A DNA stretch of 64,000 bases, taken from contig NZ_FRCQ01000016.1 in NCBI RefSeq assembly GCF_900142965.1, forward strand, positions 62,001-126,000. The letters run 5' to 3'. Origin of the DNA: Rhizobacter sp. OV335 (GTDB lineage Bacteria; Pseudomonadota; Gammaproteobacteria; Burkholderiales; Burkholderiaceae_C). The notes beneath the pieces were generated by a model. That model did not search any database and was not told the origin of the DNA. It saw only the letters and a list, made by a program, of their open reading frames with translations. How positions within the stretch are numbered: position 1 is the stretch's first letter; every line of letters starts with the position of its first letter. Below, piece after piece: positions 41,326 through 50,268 of the stretch. Position numbers and translations under genes: made by a program.

Positions 41326-43217
41326 GCATTCACCTCTGCATGATGACCCCAAGCGCGCAGCACCTCTGGCACGGTGGGAGAAGAACTGCCGGCGATGAGG
41401 ACGCTGCAGTCCGGATTGTTCAGGAGCTCAAGCAACTCGGACCTGGTGGCTTGAAGGCGAGCCAGAGAGAGCGCGCCCTTCGCATGAAACCGCTGATGTT
41501 CCACGAGCTTTCGGCCGTAGAGCTCGAACAGTTCGACAGGCGCCATTCGGAAGGTGGACGTCCGTGCGGGTGGATCCTGATTGCCGGAGGGTGGGTTCAT
41601 GGAGGGTCTCTGCGCGAATGGTGCAAAGAGCTCGATGCTCGACTGATGTGACGGCCCCCGTGCGTCCACCGGAACGCGTGACATGAGCGCGAAGAACAGG
41701 CAGAGGTCTTGGCAGCGATAGACGTCTAGCTCCCGGCTATTCGCCTCGCGCAGCGGCCGCTCGGAGGGTGGACGATCAACGGCAGGAATGACGTAGTAGT
41801 CGAAGGGACGCTCGTTGGCTTCGTCGAGCCGCACGTAGATGCTGATGTCCGCAGCATCGGGGTCCGGTTTCTGCAGGCGCCAGCCACGATGTCCGTCGAT
41901 TTGGCCAGCAGTGAGGATCACGATGGCGACCTGCAGTTCGCCATTCACCACCAGCATGGAGGTCACTTGATCCATCACCGCGAAGCCCCCTGCGGTGTAG
42001 ATGCCCTTGATGACGGCTCCAACGATCAGGGAATGAAGTTGGCGGGCTCGTCGATTGGCGTCGACGAACTCCATGTCGCGGGCAGGCTCGAAGCCGGCAA
42101 GACGGAAAGCATTCTTCAGCGAGCCGAAGTGCTGGACGTAGGTCGTGCGCGAGGGGATCCCATTGCGCGCGGTGAGCATCTCCGATGACAGGCGGGAGCG
42201 CTCCGCCAAGAGCTCTCGCAGGGCTGCCACCATTCGCTCATCGTGGTACTGCTGTGACCGTCGGCCGAATACTGCTTGCGCCTGCTGGAATCGTTCGGGC
42301 GTGACGAGGGGCTCGAAGGCATTCGGTCGTCGGATCCACGCCTCCGGCGGATTGCGTTTTGCTGGCGTGTGGAGGCGAGATGATCTGCGGTTGTAGAGGA
42401 TCGTTCCGATGTACTTCTCGTTCGTCAGGACTTGCATCACCGTGTGCCAGGTCCAGGGGCGTCCTTGCTTCCAGAAGACACCACGCTTGTTCATGCGCCT
42501 CGCAATCTCTTTGACAGGGAGATCGTCGTCGATGAAGAGCGAGTACATCAGGTTGACCAACTGACGGTGTTCCTCGGATTGCGGAATCAGCACCACGCGA
42601 TCCGCCTGCAGGTACTTGCGTTGCCCTGGCTGAAGAATGGCCTTCGGCTTTCGAAAGGGGTCGACCAGCTGTCTGCTGAGTCCGAACCCTGGGCGACCGC
42701 CTTGGTGAAACCCTTGCTCGATGGAGTAGCAGTGCCCGGCGAAGACTTTCTCCGACAGCTCCCGGCTGTATTCCGCGGCCATGCTGCGCTTCATTGCTAC
42801 CAGGATGTTGGCAACCATTGAACCGTCATTGGCGAAAGGCTCGGCGCAGTACAAGACGCGCACGCCGTTGCGGCGACAAGCCAGCTCGTAGGAGGCCGCC
42901 TCATCGGGATCCTGAAAGCGCCCCCATCTGCTGATGTCGTGAACCAAGACGGCGCGGTATGGGACCGGCGGGTGCTGAACGTCGTGGAGCAGCTGACGCA
43001 AACCTGAGCGGTCTCGGATATCGAGCCCACTTTTGCCGAGGTCCTCGTACGAGCACACGACGTTCATCCCGTGCTCGTGGGCGTATCTGGCGATTGCGCG
43101 GGACTGGTTGGTGATCGAGTAGCGCTGATGCTCTGTGGACATGCGCACGTAGCGTGCGACGGGGATCAGCTCCGACGCCGCTGCGATCTCGGCGCCGCCG
43201 GTGTGCGTGTCGGTCAT
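41322..43217 (-). CDS. Large serine recombinase
   Basis: Site-specific recombinase of 631 residues. The resolvase domain starts at ~18: VARYVRMSTEHQRYSI with catalytic S27 and arginines R22/R25. VLVHDISRWGRF follows around 95, and then the long helix with MAAEYSRELSEKV. The 'Recombinase' domain lies at ~200-300 (TWHTVMQVLTNEKYIGTILYNRR). The C-terminal ~280 residues replace the usual zinc-ribbon/coiled-coil and are not recognised, with no Cys4 cluster. GAGGTG precedes the ATG at 43217. Likely catalyses integration or excision of the surrounding island. Confidence 0.9.
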   Translation of the reverse strand: MTDTHTGGAEIAAASELIPVARYVRMSTEHQRYSITNQSRAIARYAHEHGMNVVCSYEDLGKSGLDIRDRSGLRQLLHDVQHPPVPYRAVLVHDISRWGRFQDPDEAASYELACRRNGVRVLYCAEPFANDGSMVANILVAMKRSMAAEYSRELSEKVFAGHCYSIEQGFHQGGRPGFGLSRQLVDPFRKPKAILQPGQRKYLQADRVVLIPQSEEHRQLVNLMYSLFIDDDLPVKEIARRMNKRGVFWKQGRPWTWHTVMQVLTNEKYIGTILYNRRSSRLHTPAKRNPPEAWIRRPNAFEPLVTPERFQQAQAVFGRRSQQYHDERMVAALRELLAERSRLSSEMLTARNGIPSRTTYVQHFGSLKNAFRLAGFEPARDMEFVDANRRARQLHSLIVGAVIKGIYTAGGFAVMDQVTSMLVVNGELQVAIVILTAGQIDGHRGWRLQKPDPDAADISIYVRLDEANERPFDYYVIPAVDRPPSERPLREANSRELDVYRCQDLCLFFALMSRVPVDARGPSHQSSIELFAPFAQRPSMNPPSGNQDPPARTSTFRMAPVELFELYGRKLVEHQRFHAKGALSLARLQATRSELLELLNNPDCSVLIAGSSSPTVPEVLRAWGHHAEVNA

Positions 43218-43341
43218 GATGCACCTCGCGAGCAAGCTCAGGGGCGCAGTATGTGACCGTGACGGAGTCTCGTCCACCAGATGGCCGAGCTGTCACCAGC
43301 AATTGGTACTTCGAGCGCTGCGGGCGGCGTTGTTGGCTGGG

Positions 43342-44052
43342 CTAGTGGAGGGTGGGGTCCGAAGGCAGCAGAGAGACCTCGACCAGAGACGAGGCGTTCG
43401 CCGGGCGGTCGGAACCGAATACTGCGTCGAGGACACACTCCTCAACTCCAAACCACACCTGTGCGGCATCGAACTCCGCATTTGACGGCAGCTTCTCTGG
43501 AGGAAACCCCTCGGCGTCCCAGCGCTTCAGCTTATGGGCCGAACGGGCAGCGAACGCAGGTGGCAACTCGGCCGCCGCGAACAGCGCGTGAAGGGCGGCG
43601 AGGGCGCGCTCGATCTGCTGCGGTGATGCGCCGACTACGCTGAGCAACCAGTTCTGTCGCGGCAGGACAGGTGCTGGACTCTGCCCTTCGGTCATCGGTG
43701 GCAGATTCATGCCCATGAGGTGGTCTGCGGCTTGGCTTGCCGGGCGCTCGCTTTGGATCGGGTCGGCCACCGCGGTTTCCCACAGATCCCAAGCATCCAT
43801 CAAGCTGAGCCTGGGCTCCAGTTCGAACACACGCTCCCAGAAGGCAAGACGCCACTGCCGATCGGAAGCATCCGAATTGATCTGCAATCGAAAATAGCGC
43901 TCCGCCCAGGCCTCAGGCGTGCCGGAATCGGTTGCAGCGAAGGAGTCCTCCGCCACCTCCTTCAGCTGCTCGATCGTCGCCTTGGCATCCAGCTTGCTGA
44001 GCTCGGCAAACACGCGGTCGACCCAGGCGGCTTTCTTCAGGGCAGTCGACAT
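43342..44052 (-). CDS. Hypothetical protein, 236 aa, upstream of recombinase
   Basis: Soluble, mostly helical protein starting MSTALKKAAWVDRVFAELSK; GGAAAG precedes the ATG. Trp-rich segments (RQWRLAFWERVFELEP, MDAWDLWET) are distinctive but match no family I know. It is transcribed toward the recombinase with a 124-base gap and may be part of the same module. Confidence 0.6.
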   Translation of the reverse strand: MSTALKKAAWVDRVFAELSKLDAKATIEQLKEVAEDSFAATDSGTPEAWAERYFRLQINSDASDRQWRLAFWERVFELEPRLSLMDAWDLWETAVADPIQSERPASQAADHLMGMNLPPMTEGQSPAPVLPRQNWLLSVVGASPQQIERALAALHALFAAAELPPAFAARSAHKLKRWDAEGFPPEKLPSNAEFDAAQVWFGVEECVLDAVFGSDRPANASSLVEVSLLPSDPTLH

Positions 44053-44198
44053 GATCTTTCCAGTACTGCGGGGGGGTTTGAGGCTCGGACGAACTCTACG
44101 ACGGGACGAGACGGCTGACGAGAGGGCTTGTCATGGCCAGCCCGACAGAGGTTCGAGAGTAGGCTGCTCGCGTTCAACGCATCCAAGGAGACGACAGC

Positions 44199-44453
44199 AT
44201 GGAGCAGTTCGATGAGGCAGGCGATGTCGCCAAGTACCTTCACGGCGAAATCATGGCGTTGACCGCGCTGATTGCGGCGGTGGTCAAGGTTTCCGTGCCG
44301 AAGCCGCTGTTCGAACAAGCGGCACTCAGGGAGCTGCAGCTGCTGCGAGATGCCTTCCAGCCCAATCCGGAGGCGGCAGTCCAGCTGCGGGCCGTCGAGA
44401 TGACCCAGAAGTGGTTGTTGGACTTCACTCGGGGCGGCGCCCCGACGAACTGA
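44199..44453 (+). CDS. Hypothetical small helical protein, 84 aa
   Basis: Starts MEQFDEAGDVAKYLHGEIMA with a strong AAGGAGA eight bases upstream. It is two or three helices with no cysteine or charged motif. It resembles no family I can name. It points toward the tRNA remnant and the repair block. Confidence 0.6.
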   Translation: MEQFDEAGDVAKYLHGEIMALTALIAAVVKVSVPKPLFEQAALRELQLLRDAFQPNPEAAVQLRAVEMTQKWLLDFTRGGAPTN

Positions 44454-44863
44454 TCGGGGCGAGCTATGGAGGTGGCCGGACTACTGGATATGAGACACCG
44501 CCTCACACACGTCTCATCGGGCGCCACTGACAAAGGGCCCGCATCGCTGCGCGCCCCGTCAATACTGGCTCATCGACCTGGGCTCGAACCAGGGACCTAC
44601 GGAATAACAGGCCGCCGCTCTCGTCATGCGTTGCCCGCTTCGCCGCCAGTGCCTTGCGAATCTGCGTCGATGTTCGGGCTTGCTCGCTCCACGGTCTACC
44701 AGATCGTCGGCCAACGGGACCGCGCATAGAAGCACCCGGGCGAGCGAGGTGAAGTGCCGTGGATCCTGTAGGCGTTCACCTGCGAGAACGTTGGTGGTTC
44801 TCTGGCAGATCCAGGACGGCTGCCGCAAGAAGATGGAAGAACATCGGTGTTTCGGAGACCGCA
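44454..44863. other. Intergenic region with tRNA remnant
   Basis: No protein gene is supported. Its main content is the tRNA-Asn-like fragment at 44566-44612. The frames crossing it are accidental. The promoter for the DUF3606-ligD pair should lie in its right half. Confidence 0.55.
44566..44612 (-). pseudogene. 3' fragment of a tRNA-Asn gene (possible attachment-site remnant)
   Basis: On the minus strand the sequence from the anticodon loop to CCA matches tRNA-Asn closely. It has CTGTTAT (anticodon GTT), TCCGTAGGTC, a perfect T-arm CCTGG-TTCGAGC-CCAGG, then TCGATGA-G-CCA. The 5' half is absent: the 76-base span gives AAGCGGG where TCATCGA is needed to close the acceptor stem, and there is no proper D-arm. 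A 3' tRNA fragment is the classic footprint left by an integrase at one end of an island. By orientation the intact gene would lie to the right of this site. Confidence 0.6.
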
Positions 44864-45049
44864 ATGGACGACAAGAGCAAGGCTGGCGGGCAGGACCGCA
44901 CCAGGATCAACGCCAACGAAGACTACGAGGTACGCAACTGGTCCAAGAAGTTCGGCGTGAGCGCTGAGCAACTGCGGGCGGCGGTGAAGGCCGTTGGATC
45001 GAATGCGAAGGATGTGGAAGCGCATCTGAAGCAGGGTAAGTCGAGCTGA
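44864..45049 (+). CDS. DUF3606 family protein, 61 aa
   Basis: Small helical protein: residues ~18-55 (EVRNWSKKFGVSAEQLRAAV then KAVGSNAKDVEAHLK) match DUF3606. A GGAG lies seven bases upstream of the ATG. The family is of unknown function and often found on plasmids and islands. It precedes ligD by 18 bases, so they are probably co-transcribed. Confidence 0.8.
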   Translation: MDDKSKAGGQDRTRINANEDYEVRNWSKKFGVSAEQLRAAVKAVGSNAKDVEAHLKQGKSS

Positions 45050-45067
45050 CGACGCGCTCACCACGCC

Positions 45068-47710
45068 ATGGCCGATAAGCCGAGTGCCCGCGGTGCTGAA
45101 GCACCCCTGGCGAAGTACAAGGCGAAGCGGAACTTCAGCGTCACGCCTGAGCCTACGGGTACCGGCTCGCGTCGAGCGGCAGGCCGGAAGCAGCAAGCGC
45201 CCAGCTTCGTCATCCAGAAGCACTGGGCCAGCCGGCTGCACTACGACTTCCGCCTGGAGCATGGCGGCGTCATGCTGAGCTGGGCGGTGCCCAAGGGCCC
45301 CAGCATCGATCCCGCCGTCAAGCAGATGGCGATCCACGTCGAGGATCACCCGATCTCGTACTCGGACTTCGAAGGCGAGATCCCCAAGAAACAGTACGGC
45401 GCGGGCACCGTGATCGTCTGGGACCGCGGTACATGGGAGCCGGTTGGCGATGTCGCTGAGGGTTTGGCGAAGGGAAAGCTGATCTTCCATCTGCACGGCG
45501 AGAAGTTGGCCGGACTCTGGGAACTGGTGCGGATCTCCAAGCCAGGCGACAAGAAGCAGGAGCAGTGGCTGCTGCTCAAGAAACGGGGCGACGGGTGGAC
45601 TCGAAGCACTGCGGACTACGACGTCATCGCCGCCTTGCCCGACAGCGTGATCGCCCACCCGTTGGGGCTCCTCGAAGACAGAGAGGCACCGGCAGCGACC
45701 GCCAAGCGCTCACCCGTTCAGGCGGACGGCGACGAGCCGGACCTGACAAACGCCGTCAAAGGGAAGATGCCCGAGGTGTTGGAACCTCAGCTCGCGACGC
45801 TCGTCAGCGCAGCGCCTGCTGGCGGCTCGTGGATCATCGAGAACAAGTACGACGGTTACCGCATGCTTGCTCGGATCGTCGGCGGCGACGTGCGTCTGTT
45901 GACCCGCAAGGGCAACGACTGGACTTCGAAGCTGAAGGAGCTGGCCAGTCATGTCGAGGCGCTCGGGATTGCCGACGCTTACCTCGATGGCGAAATCGTT
46001 GTACTCGACGAGAAGGGCGTTCCCGATTTCAACCGGCTGCAGAACGCGATCGACAACTCGCGCAGCAAGGACCTCGTCTACTTCGTCTTCGATGTGCCCT
46101 TCCTGGCCGACACTGACCTGAGGGCAGTTCCTCTGATGAGCCGGCGCGCAGTGCTCAAGCGGCTGATGGCGCAATCCGAATCAGAGCGTGTCCGGTTCAG
46201 CGAGGCCTTCGACGTTTCCCCGGATCAGCTGCTGGCAGCGGCGTGCCACATGGGGCTGGAAGGCGTGATGCTGAAACAAGCGACCGCGCCCTATGTCGAA
46301 GGGAGAACGGAGACCTGGCTGAAGCTGAAGTGCCAGAAGCGGCAAGAGTTCATCGTCGTGGGCTTCAACGATCGGAAGGACTCCACCACTGAGGTTGGCA
46401 ATCTGCTGCTCGGCTATCACGACAAGGGAAAGCTGCTGTACGCAGGCGCGGTGGGAACGGGCTGGAGCAATGCGACTGCGCGCGAGCTTCACCAACTGCT
46501 CGCCAAGCATGAAACGGATGTGCCGGCGGTCGACGCGTCAGCCGTGAAGCCTGGCCGCTGGTCGCAGCGCAGCGCCGGCGCCAAGCACTGGGTCGAACCG
46601 AAGGTGATTGTCGAAGTGGCATTCGGCGAATGGACCCCTGATGGCCACATCCGCCATGCGTCGTTTCGTGGCGTGCGAACCGACAAGCCCGCGGCGGAGG
46701 TTGATCGGGAGAAGGCAAAGGATGTGGCGGCCCCGAAGACCGCGGCGCTGAAGGCTGACGCTGCTGTGCCAGCGGCGTCCAAGCGCGGCTCGCGAGCTTC
46801 ACCGACCGCGGCCTCGAAGCTCAAGATCACGCATCCGGAACGGGTCATCGATCCTGCGTCCGGGACTACAAAGATTGAGCTGGTGCGGTACTACGAGAGC
46901 GTGGCCGACTGGATGCTTCCCCATCTCGCAGGTCGACCGGTGTCGCTCGTCCGGGCACCACAGGGCGTCGGACAGCAGCTCTTCTTCCAGAAGCACCCTG
47001 AGACGAAGATGCCGGGAATGGCAGCACTGGATCCGAAGCTGTGGCCAGGCCATGCAGCGCTCCTCACGGTGGACGGAGTGGGGGCACTGCTCTCTGCTGC
47101 GCAGATGAACACGATCGAGTTCCACACCTGGAATTCGACGGCGTCGCACATCGATCACCCGGACCGTGTCGTCTTCGACCTCGACCCAGGGGAGGGCGTC
47201 GGCTGGACTGAGGTGCAGGAAGCGGCCGTGTTGATGCGTGGCTTCCTGGAGCAGCTCGGCCTGCAGAGCTGGCTGAAGACCTCTGGCGGCAAGGGGCTGC
47301 ACGTCGTTGTGCCGGTGGCGCCGAAGCTGACCTATGACGCAGTGAAGGGGTTCTCGCAGGCGGTGGTCGTCCACGTGGCGAAGACCATCCCTCAGCGATT
47401 CGTTGCGAAGTCTGGAGGCTCCAATCGCGTTGGAAAGATCTTCATCGACTACCTTCGCAACGGACACGGGCAGACGACTGCAGCGGCCTTCTCGGCACGC
47501 GCTCGGCCGAGCATGGGTGTCTCGATGCCGATCGCCTGGGAGCAGCTGCCAGAGATCAAGGGCGGTGACCAGTGGACAGTCGCAACGGCCCGGGAGTACC
47601 TGTCATTCCAGAAAGAGGACCCCTGGGCGTCGTACACGAAGAGCCGGCAGACGCTGACGGAAGCGATGAAGACGCTCGGCTACAAGGCTCCGCGCGCGTC
47701 GAAGAAGTGA
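45068..47710 (+). CDS. ligD: Multifunctional NHEJ DNA ligase LigD
   Basis: Non-homologous end-joining enzyme that trims, fills and seals double-strand breaks. At 880 residues it has all three modules in PE-ligase-polymerase order. These are the 3'-phosphoesterase at ~45-185 (HYDFRLEHGGVMLSWAVPKG), the ATP-dependent ligase at ~235-540 with adenylation lysine K260 in ENKYDGYRM, and the primase-like polymerase at ~590-870 with FDLDPGEGVGW carrying the metal-binding Asp pair. Linkers are Ala/Lys-rich. LigD normally needs Ku; no ku gene is present in this window, so Ku must be elsewhere or absent. Confidence 0.95.
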   Translation: MADKPSARGAEAPLAKYKAKRNFSVTPEPTGTGSRRAAGRKQQAPSFVIQKHWASRLHYDFRLEHGGVMLSWAVPKGPSIDPAVKQMAIHVEDHPISYSDFEGEIPKKQYGAGTVIVWDRGTWEPVGDVAEGLAKGKLIFHLHGEKLAGLWELVRISKPGDKKQEQWLLLKKRGDGWTRSTADYDVIAALPDSVIAHPLGLLEDREAPAATAKRSPVQADGDEPDLTNAVKGKMPEVLEPQLATLVSAAPAGGSWIIENKYDGYRMLARIVGGDVRLLTRKGNDWTSKLKELASHVEALGIADAYLDGEIVVLDEKGVPDFNRLQNAIDNSRSKDLVYFVFDVPFLADTDLRAVPLMSRRAVLKRLMAQSESERVRFSEAFDVSPDQLLAAACHMGLEGVMLKQATAPYVEGRTETWLKLKCQKRQEFIVVGFNDRKDSTTEVGNLLLGYHDKGKLLYAGAVGTGWSNATARELHQLLAKHETDVPAVDASAVKPGRWSQRSAGAKHWVEPKVIVEVAFGEWTPDGHIRHASFRGVRTDKPAAEVDREKAKDVAAPKTAALKADAAVPAASKRGSRASPTAASKLKITHPERVIDPASGTTKIELVRYYESVADWMLPHLAGRPVSLVRAPQGVGQQLFFQKHPETKMPGMAALDPKLWPGHAALLTVDGVGALLSAAQMNTIEFHTWNSTASHIDHPDRVVFDLDPGEGVGWTEVQEAAVLMRGFLEQLGLQSWLKTSGGKGLHVVVPVAPKLTYDAVKGFSQAVVVHVAKTIPQRFVAKSGGSNRVGKIFIDYLRNGHGQTTAAAFSARARPSMGVSMPIAWEQLPEIKGGDQWTVATAREYLSFQKEDPWASYTKSRQTLTEAMKTLGYKAPRASKK

Positions 47711-47798
47711 GGGCGACGCTCTGTGCGCCTGCGTCGGCATAGCGCACGGCGCTGAAGCACCGTGCGACCGACTGCAGCCGGAGCGTCGAGACGAAGCG

Positions 47799-48164
47799 CT
47801 ACCGAATCTCCATCTCTTCCCGCGTGCGCCCGCTCTCGAGCTGCTCACTGAACCAGTTCGGTCGCTTGCCGCGTCCTGTCCATGTTTGGCTTGCGTCGGC
47901 GGGGTTCGCGTACTTCGGTTGGCCCGGCTCGCCGCTGCTCGAAGGCGTTTTCGCGGCCTTCGCGGGGAGGTAGGGGCGCAGAGCCTCGATCCCCTCGCTG
48001 ATACCGAAGCCACCCATCTGGAGCTTCTTCGCGTAGCCGTCGGCGAGCACCTTCAGCTCTTCGCTCCGCTTTGCGCCCAGTGCTGCTTCGGTCTGTTGCA
48101 GCAGGGCCCGCAGCTCAGCGTACGACAGGCCTTTGAGTTCATCTTTGCCGGGTATCTGCGACAT
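47799..48164 (-). CDS. H-NS-family nucleoid protein
   Basis: 121 residues from the ATG at 48164 (AAGGAA upstream). An N-terminal coiled-coil (LSYAELRALLQQTEAAL) is followed by a linker and a C-terminal H-NS DNA-binding motif, KYANPADASQTWTGRGKRPNWF, with the core TGRGKRP. Betaproteobacterial H-NS-like proteins bind AT-rich or foreign DNA; an island-borne copy may tune silencing of the island. It converges on ligD. Confidence 0.88.
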   Translation of the reverse strand: MSQIPGKDELKGLSYAELRALLQQTEAALGAKRSEELKVLADGYAKKLQMGGFGISEGIEALRPYLPAKAAKTPSSSGEPGQPKYANPADASQTWTGRGKRPNWFSEQLESGRTREEMEIR

Positions 48165-48229
48165 GATTCCTTGGTGTGAGGTTGGCGGCAACGCTCGCCG
48201 CAAGAGGTGGGATTGCTGTCGCCGCGGCG

Positions 48230-49168
48230 CTATGCCGCCTGGCGGTGCTCGTAGTAAAACGGCTGCTTGTCGTCGAGAATTTCTTGTTGACGTTGCAGGG
48301 CCCCGAGTGACGGCGAAAGCCAGTCGTCCATGCTCTCGGGCTTGATGGCGATTGGGCAGCGATTGTGCCCGGCCGCTGCGACTTCTGGCGGTGGCTCATC
48401 GGTGATCACCGCGAAGGAGAGCAGATCGTCATGGCCAGGTGCAGTCCAGTGCGCCCATACGCAGGCAACGAGCATCGGGTCGCCGGACTGCGGGCGGAAC
48501 TGCAGCACGGTGTTGGCCGGGGCTCCATCGGAACCGCCCACCGTAACGTTTTCATAGAACGCGTTCACGACCAGTACACCGTGCGATATGCCGAAAACCG
48601 GCTTCCAGAAGTTGTCCAATGAGTCGCGGCGTGCGTTGTAGGTGCCGGGGTACTTCGTGTCGTAGAAGACCGGCTTGTCAGGCAAGCGGCACAGATACCG
48701 CATCGGTACCAACTTCCGCTCGCCGTCGCGCATGACCATGACGGGTGCGTAGTTCGCCGGGTAGATGCGCCCGTCACGTGGCTCGATGTGGGTTCTCCGA
48801 AGATCGTCCAACTTTGCCTGGGCCCGCGCAATCTTGTTGTTCGCGATGCGCTCACTCTCCTGAGCGCTCTTCGTCACCTTCGTCACCAACTTGCGTTGCG
48901 CGTCGATCAGTCGCGTTCGCTGGGTGAAGAACTCGGTCTCGAACCTCGCGACCTGCTGCAGATTGAACTCGTCAATCAGCTCTTTGATCCTGAGCTCGTC
49001 GGGCGAGCCGGGCGAGGCGAACGGAGCCTCCATGCTCTTCGGGATCACGATCGAGGGGTCTGAGCGCCTTCGCCAGAAGATGTCGAAGTACTCTTTGATG
49101 CTCATGGTCGCACCCCACTCGCGGACGTACAGCTTGTACTCGGCTTCGACTTCAGCGCTGTAGCACAT
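48230..49168 (-). CDS. SOS response-associated peptidase (SRAP/YedK/HMCES family)
   Basis: Caps abasic sites in single-stranded DNA by covalent linkage through the N-terminal cysteine. It begins MCYSAEV with the catalytic Cys2. It has NARRDSLDNFW around 183-193 and the conserved GHNRCPI near 272. At 312 residues it is longer than YedK (~220) because of a ~90-residue charged helical insertion after the N-terminus. It faces away from the imu cassette, and the shared intergenic region contains a LexA box closer to imuA. Confidence 0.92.
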   Translation of the reverse strand: MCYSAEVEAEYKLYVREWGATMSIKEYFDIFWRRRSDPSIVIPKSMEAPFASPGSPDELRIKELIDEFNLQQVARFETEFFTQRTRLIDAQRKLVTKVTKSAQESERIANNKIARAQAKLDDLRRTHIEPRDGRIYPANYAPVMVMRDGERKLVPMRYLCRLPDKPVFYDTKYPGTYNARRDSLDNFWKPVFGISHGVLVVNAFYENVTVGGSDGAPANTVLQFRPQSGDPMLVACVWAHWTAPGHDDLLSFAVITDEPPPEVAAAGHNRCPIAIKPESMDDWLSPSLGALQRQQEILDDKQPFYYEHRQAA

Positions 49169-49473
49169 CCCGTGTCCTCCACACGCAAGGCCGTGGCCCG
49201 ATTGCTCCCTTGAGCGATCGTAGCGCCTGGTCGACGAGACGCGAACCGTGCCCTGATGTCCTAGGGGGAGCCGAGGAGGCGGTGTTGTCAGATGCCCGGT
49301 GACGCAAGGTCTCTCGCAAAAATATCTTCAGCGTCAAAAATCAACGGGCTCAACGCTTTACCGACCGAATGGTGCAAACGTCGCACGTGGACAGTGGACC
49401 GTCTCCTCCCGTGATGGCTGTATGGATGTACAGTGTTTGTATGAATTCGCGTCCAAGCCGACCAGTGTCTGCG
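49169..49473. promoter_or_regulatory. Divergent region between SRAP gene and imuA
   Basis: A 305-base region between two outward-facing repair genes. The only firm element is the LexA box at 49418-49433. The left part, next to the SRAP gene, has no LexA box; an AT-rich stretch (AAAATATCTTC) lies near 49320. Confidence 0.55.
49418..49433. promoter_or_regulatory. LexA binding site (SOS box) upstream of imuA
   Basis: Perfect CTGT-N8-ACAG (CTGTATGGATGTACAG), eight bases before one candidate imuA start and 41 before the other. LexA would block the promoter until DNA damage. imuA-imuB-dnaE2 operons are classic LexA targets. Confidence 0.88.
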
Positions 49474-50268
49474 ATGCCTCGCCTGCCAACGCAGGTGGAG
49501 GCCGCGGTTTGGCGCGCAGATCAGATTGGGAACGAGCGGTCGCGCGTGTTGCCTACCGGCTTTCAAGCCCTTGACCAGGCTCTGCCTGGAGGCGGATGGC
49601 CGTGCGCTTCGATCACTGAGGTGCTGCAACTTCAGCCGACCGTCGCGGAATGGCGGCTGCTCGGCCCGGCATTGAAAACCGCGATGGAGAAGGGCGTCGA
49701 GCTCGTGCTCATCGGTCCACCGAAACTACCCCACCTCCCAGGACTGCGCCTGGCCGGCATCGATGAACGGCGCGTGATCTGGGTGCAGGCTGAGTCGCCT
49801 GCGCAACGACTGTGGACCACGGAGCAGCTCATCAAAGCCAACACGATGGCGGTGCTGATGGCCTGGCTGCCTCAGGTGAGGCCGGAGCAACTGCGGCGGC
49901 TGCAGGTGTGTGCAGCCAGCGCTGACAGCCCCGTCTTCCTGTTCCGCCCGGCCTCCGCGCAGCACCAAGCCTCCGCAGCGCCGCTGAGGCTGATCGCCGA
50001 GGCCGATGTCGACTGGCAACTGCACGTGCGCGTGTTGAAGCGACGCGGCCCGACCATCGACGAAACGCTGACGCTGCGCTCTGTTCCTGCCGGACTGGAC
50101 GCGTTGATCACGCCTCGCATCGCCAAACCCTCGTCACTCTTCGCCGCACGGCGTCGTCATCAGCACGACCCGCTTCAAACCTTCCTTTCTCAGGCCGATC
50201 CAGATGTTGTGGGCAGCCTTCCTTCCGCAAGTAGCGTCAGTTTCGGACGTCGGGCACCAGCGCACTGA
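49474..50268 (+). CDS. imuA: Translesion synthesis-associated protein ImuA
   Basis: RecA-like accessory protein of the SOS mutasome, 264 residues. PTGFQALDQALPGGGWPCAS marks the RecA/SulA-like fold, and the middle VELVLIGPPKLPHLPGL is also typical. Two starts are possible: 49474 (used here, just before the conserved VEAAVWRADQIG) and 49441, eight bases after the LexA box; neither has a good Shine-Dalgarno. Its end overlaps imuB by 65 bases, implying coupled translation. Confidence 0.88.
   Translation: MPRLPTQVEAAVWRADQIGNERSRVLPTGFQALDQALPGGGWPCASITEVLQLQPTVAEWRLLGPALKTAMEKGVELVLIGPPKLPHLPGLRLAGIDERRVIWVQAESPAQRLWTTEQLIKANTMAVLMAWLPQVRPEQLRRLQVCAASADSPVFLFRPASAQHQASAAPLRLIAEADVDWQLHVRVLKRRGPTIDETLTLRSVPAGLDALITPRIAKPSSLFAARRRHQHDPLQTFLSQADPDVVGSLPSASSVSFGRRAPAH

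Noticed and set aside
44566-44641. Complete tRNA-Asn gene
   Set aside because: The 5' acceptor strand cannot pair with the 3' strand and no D-arm forms, so only a 3' fragment is claimed.
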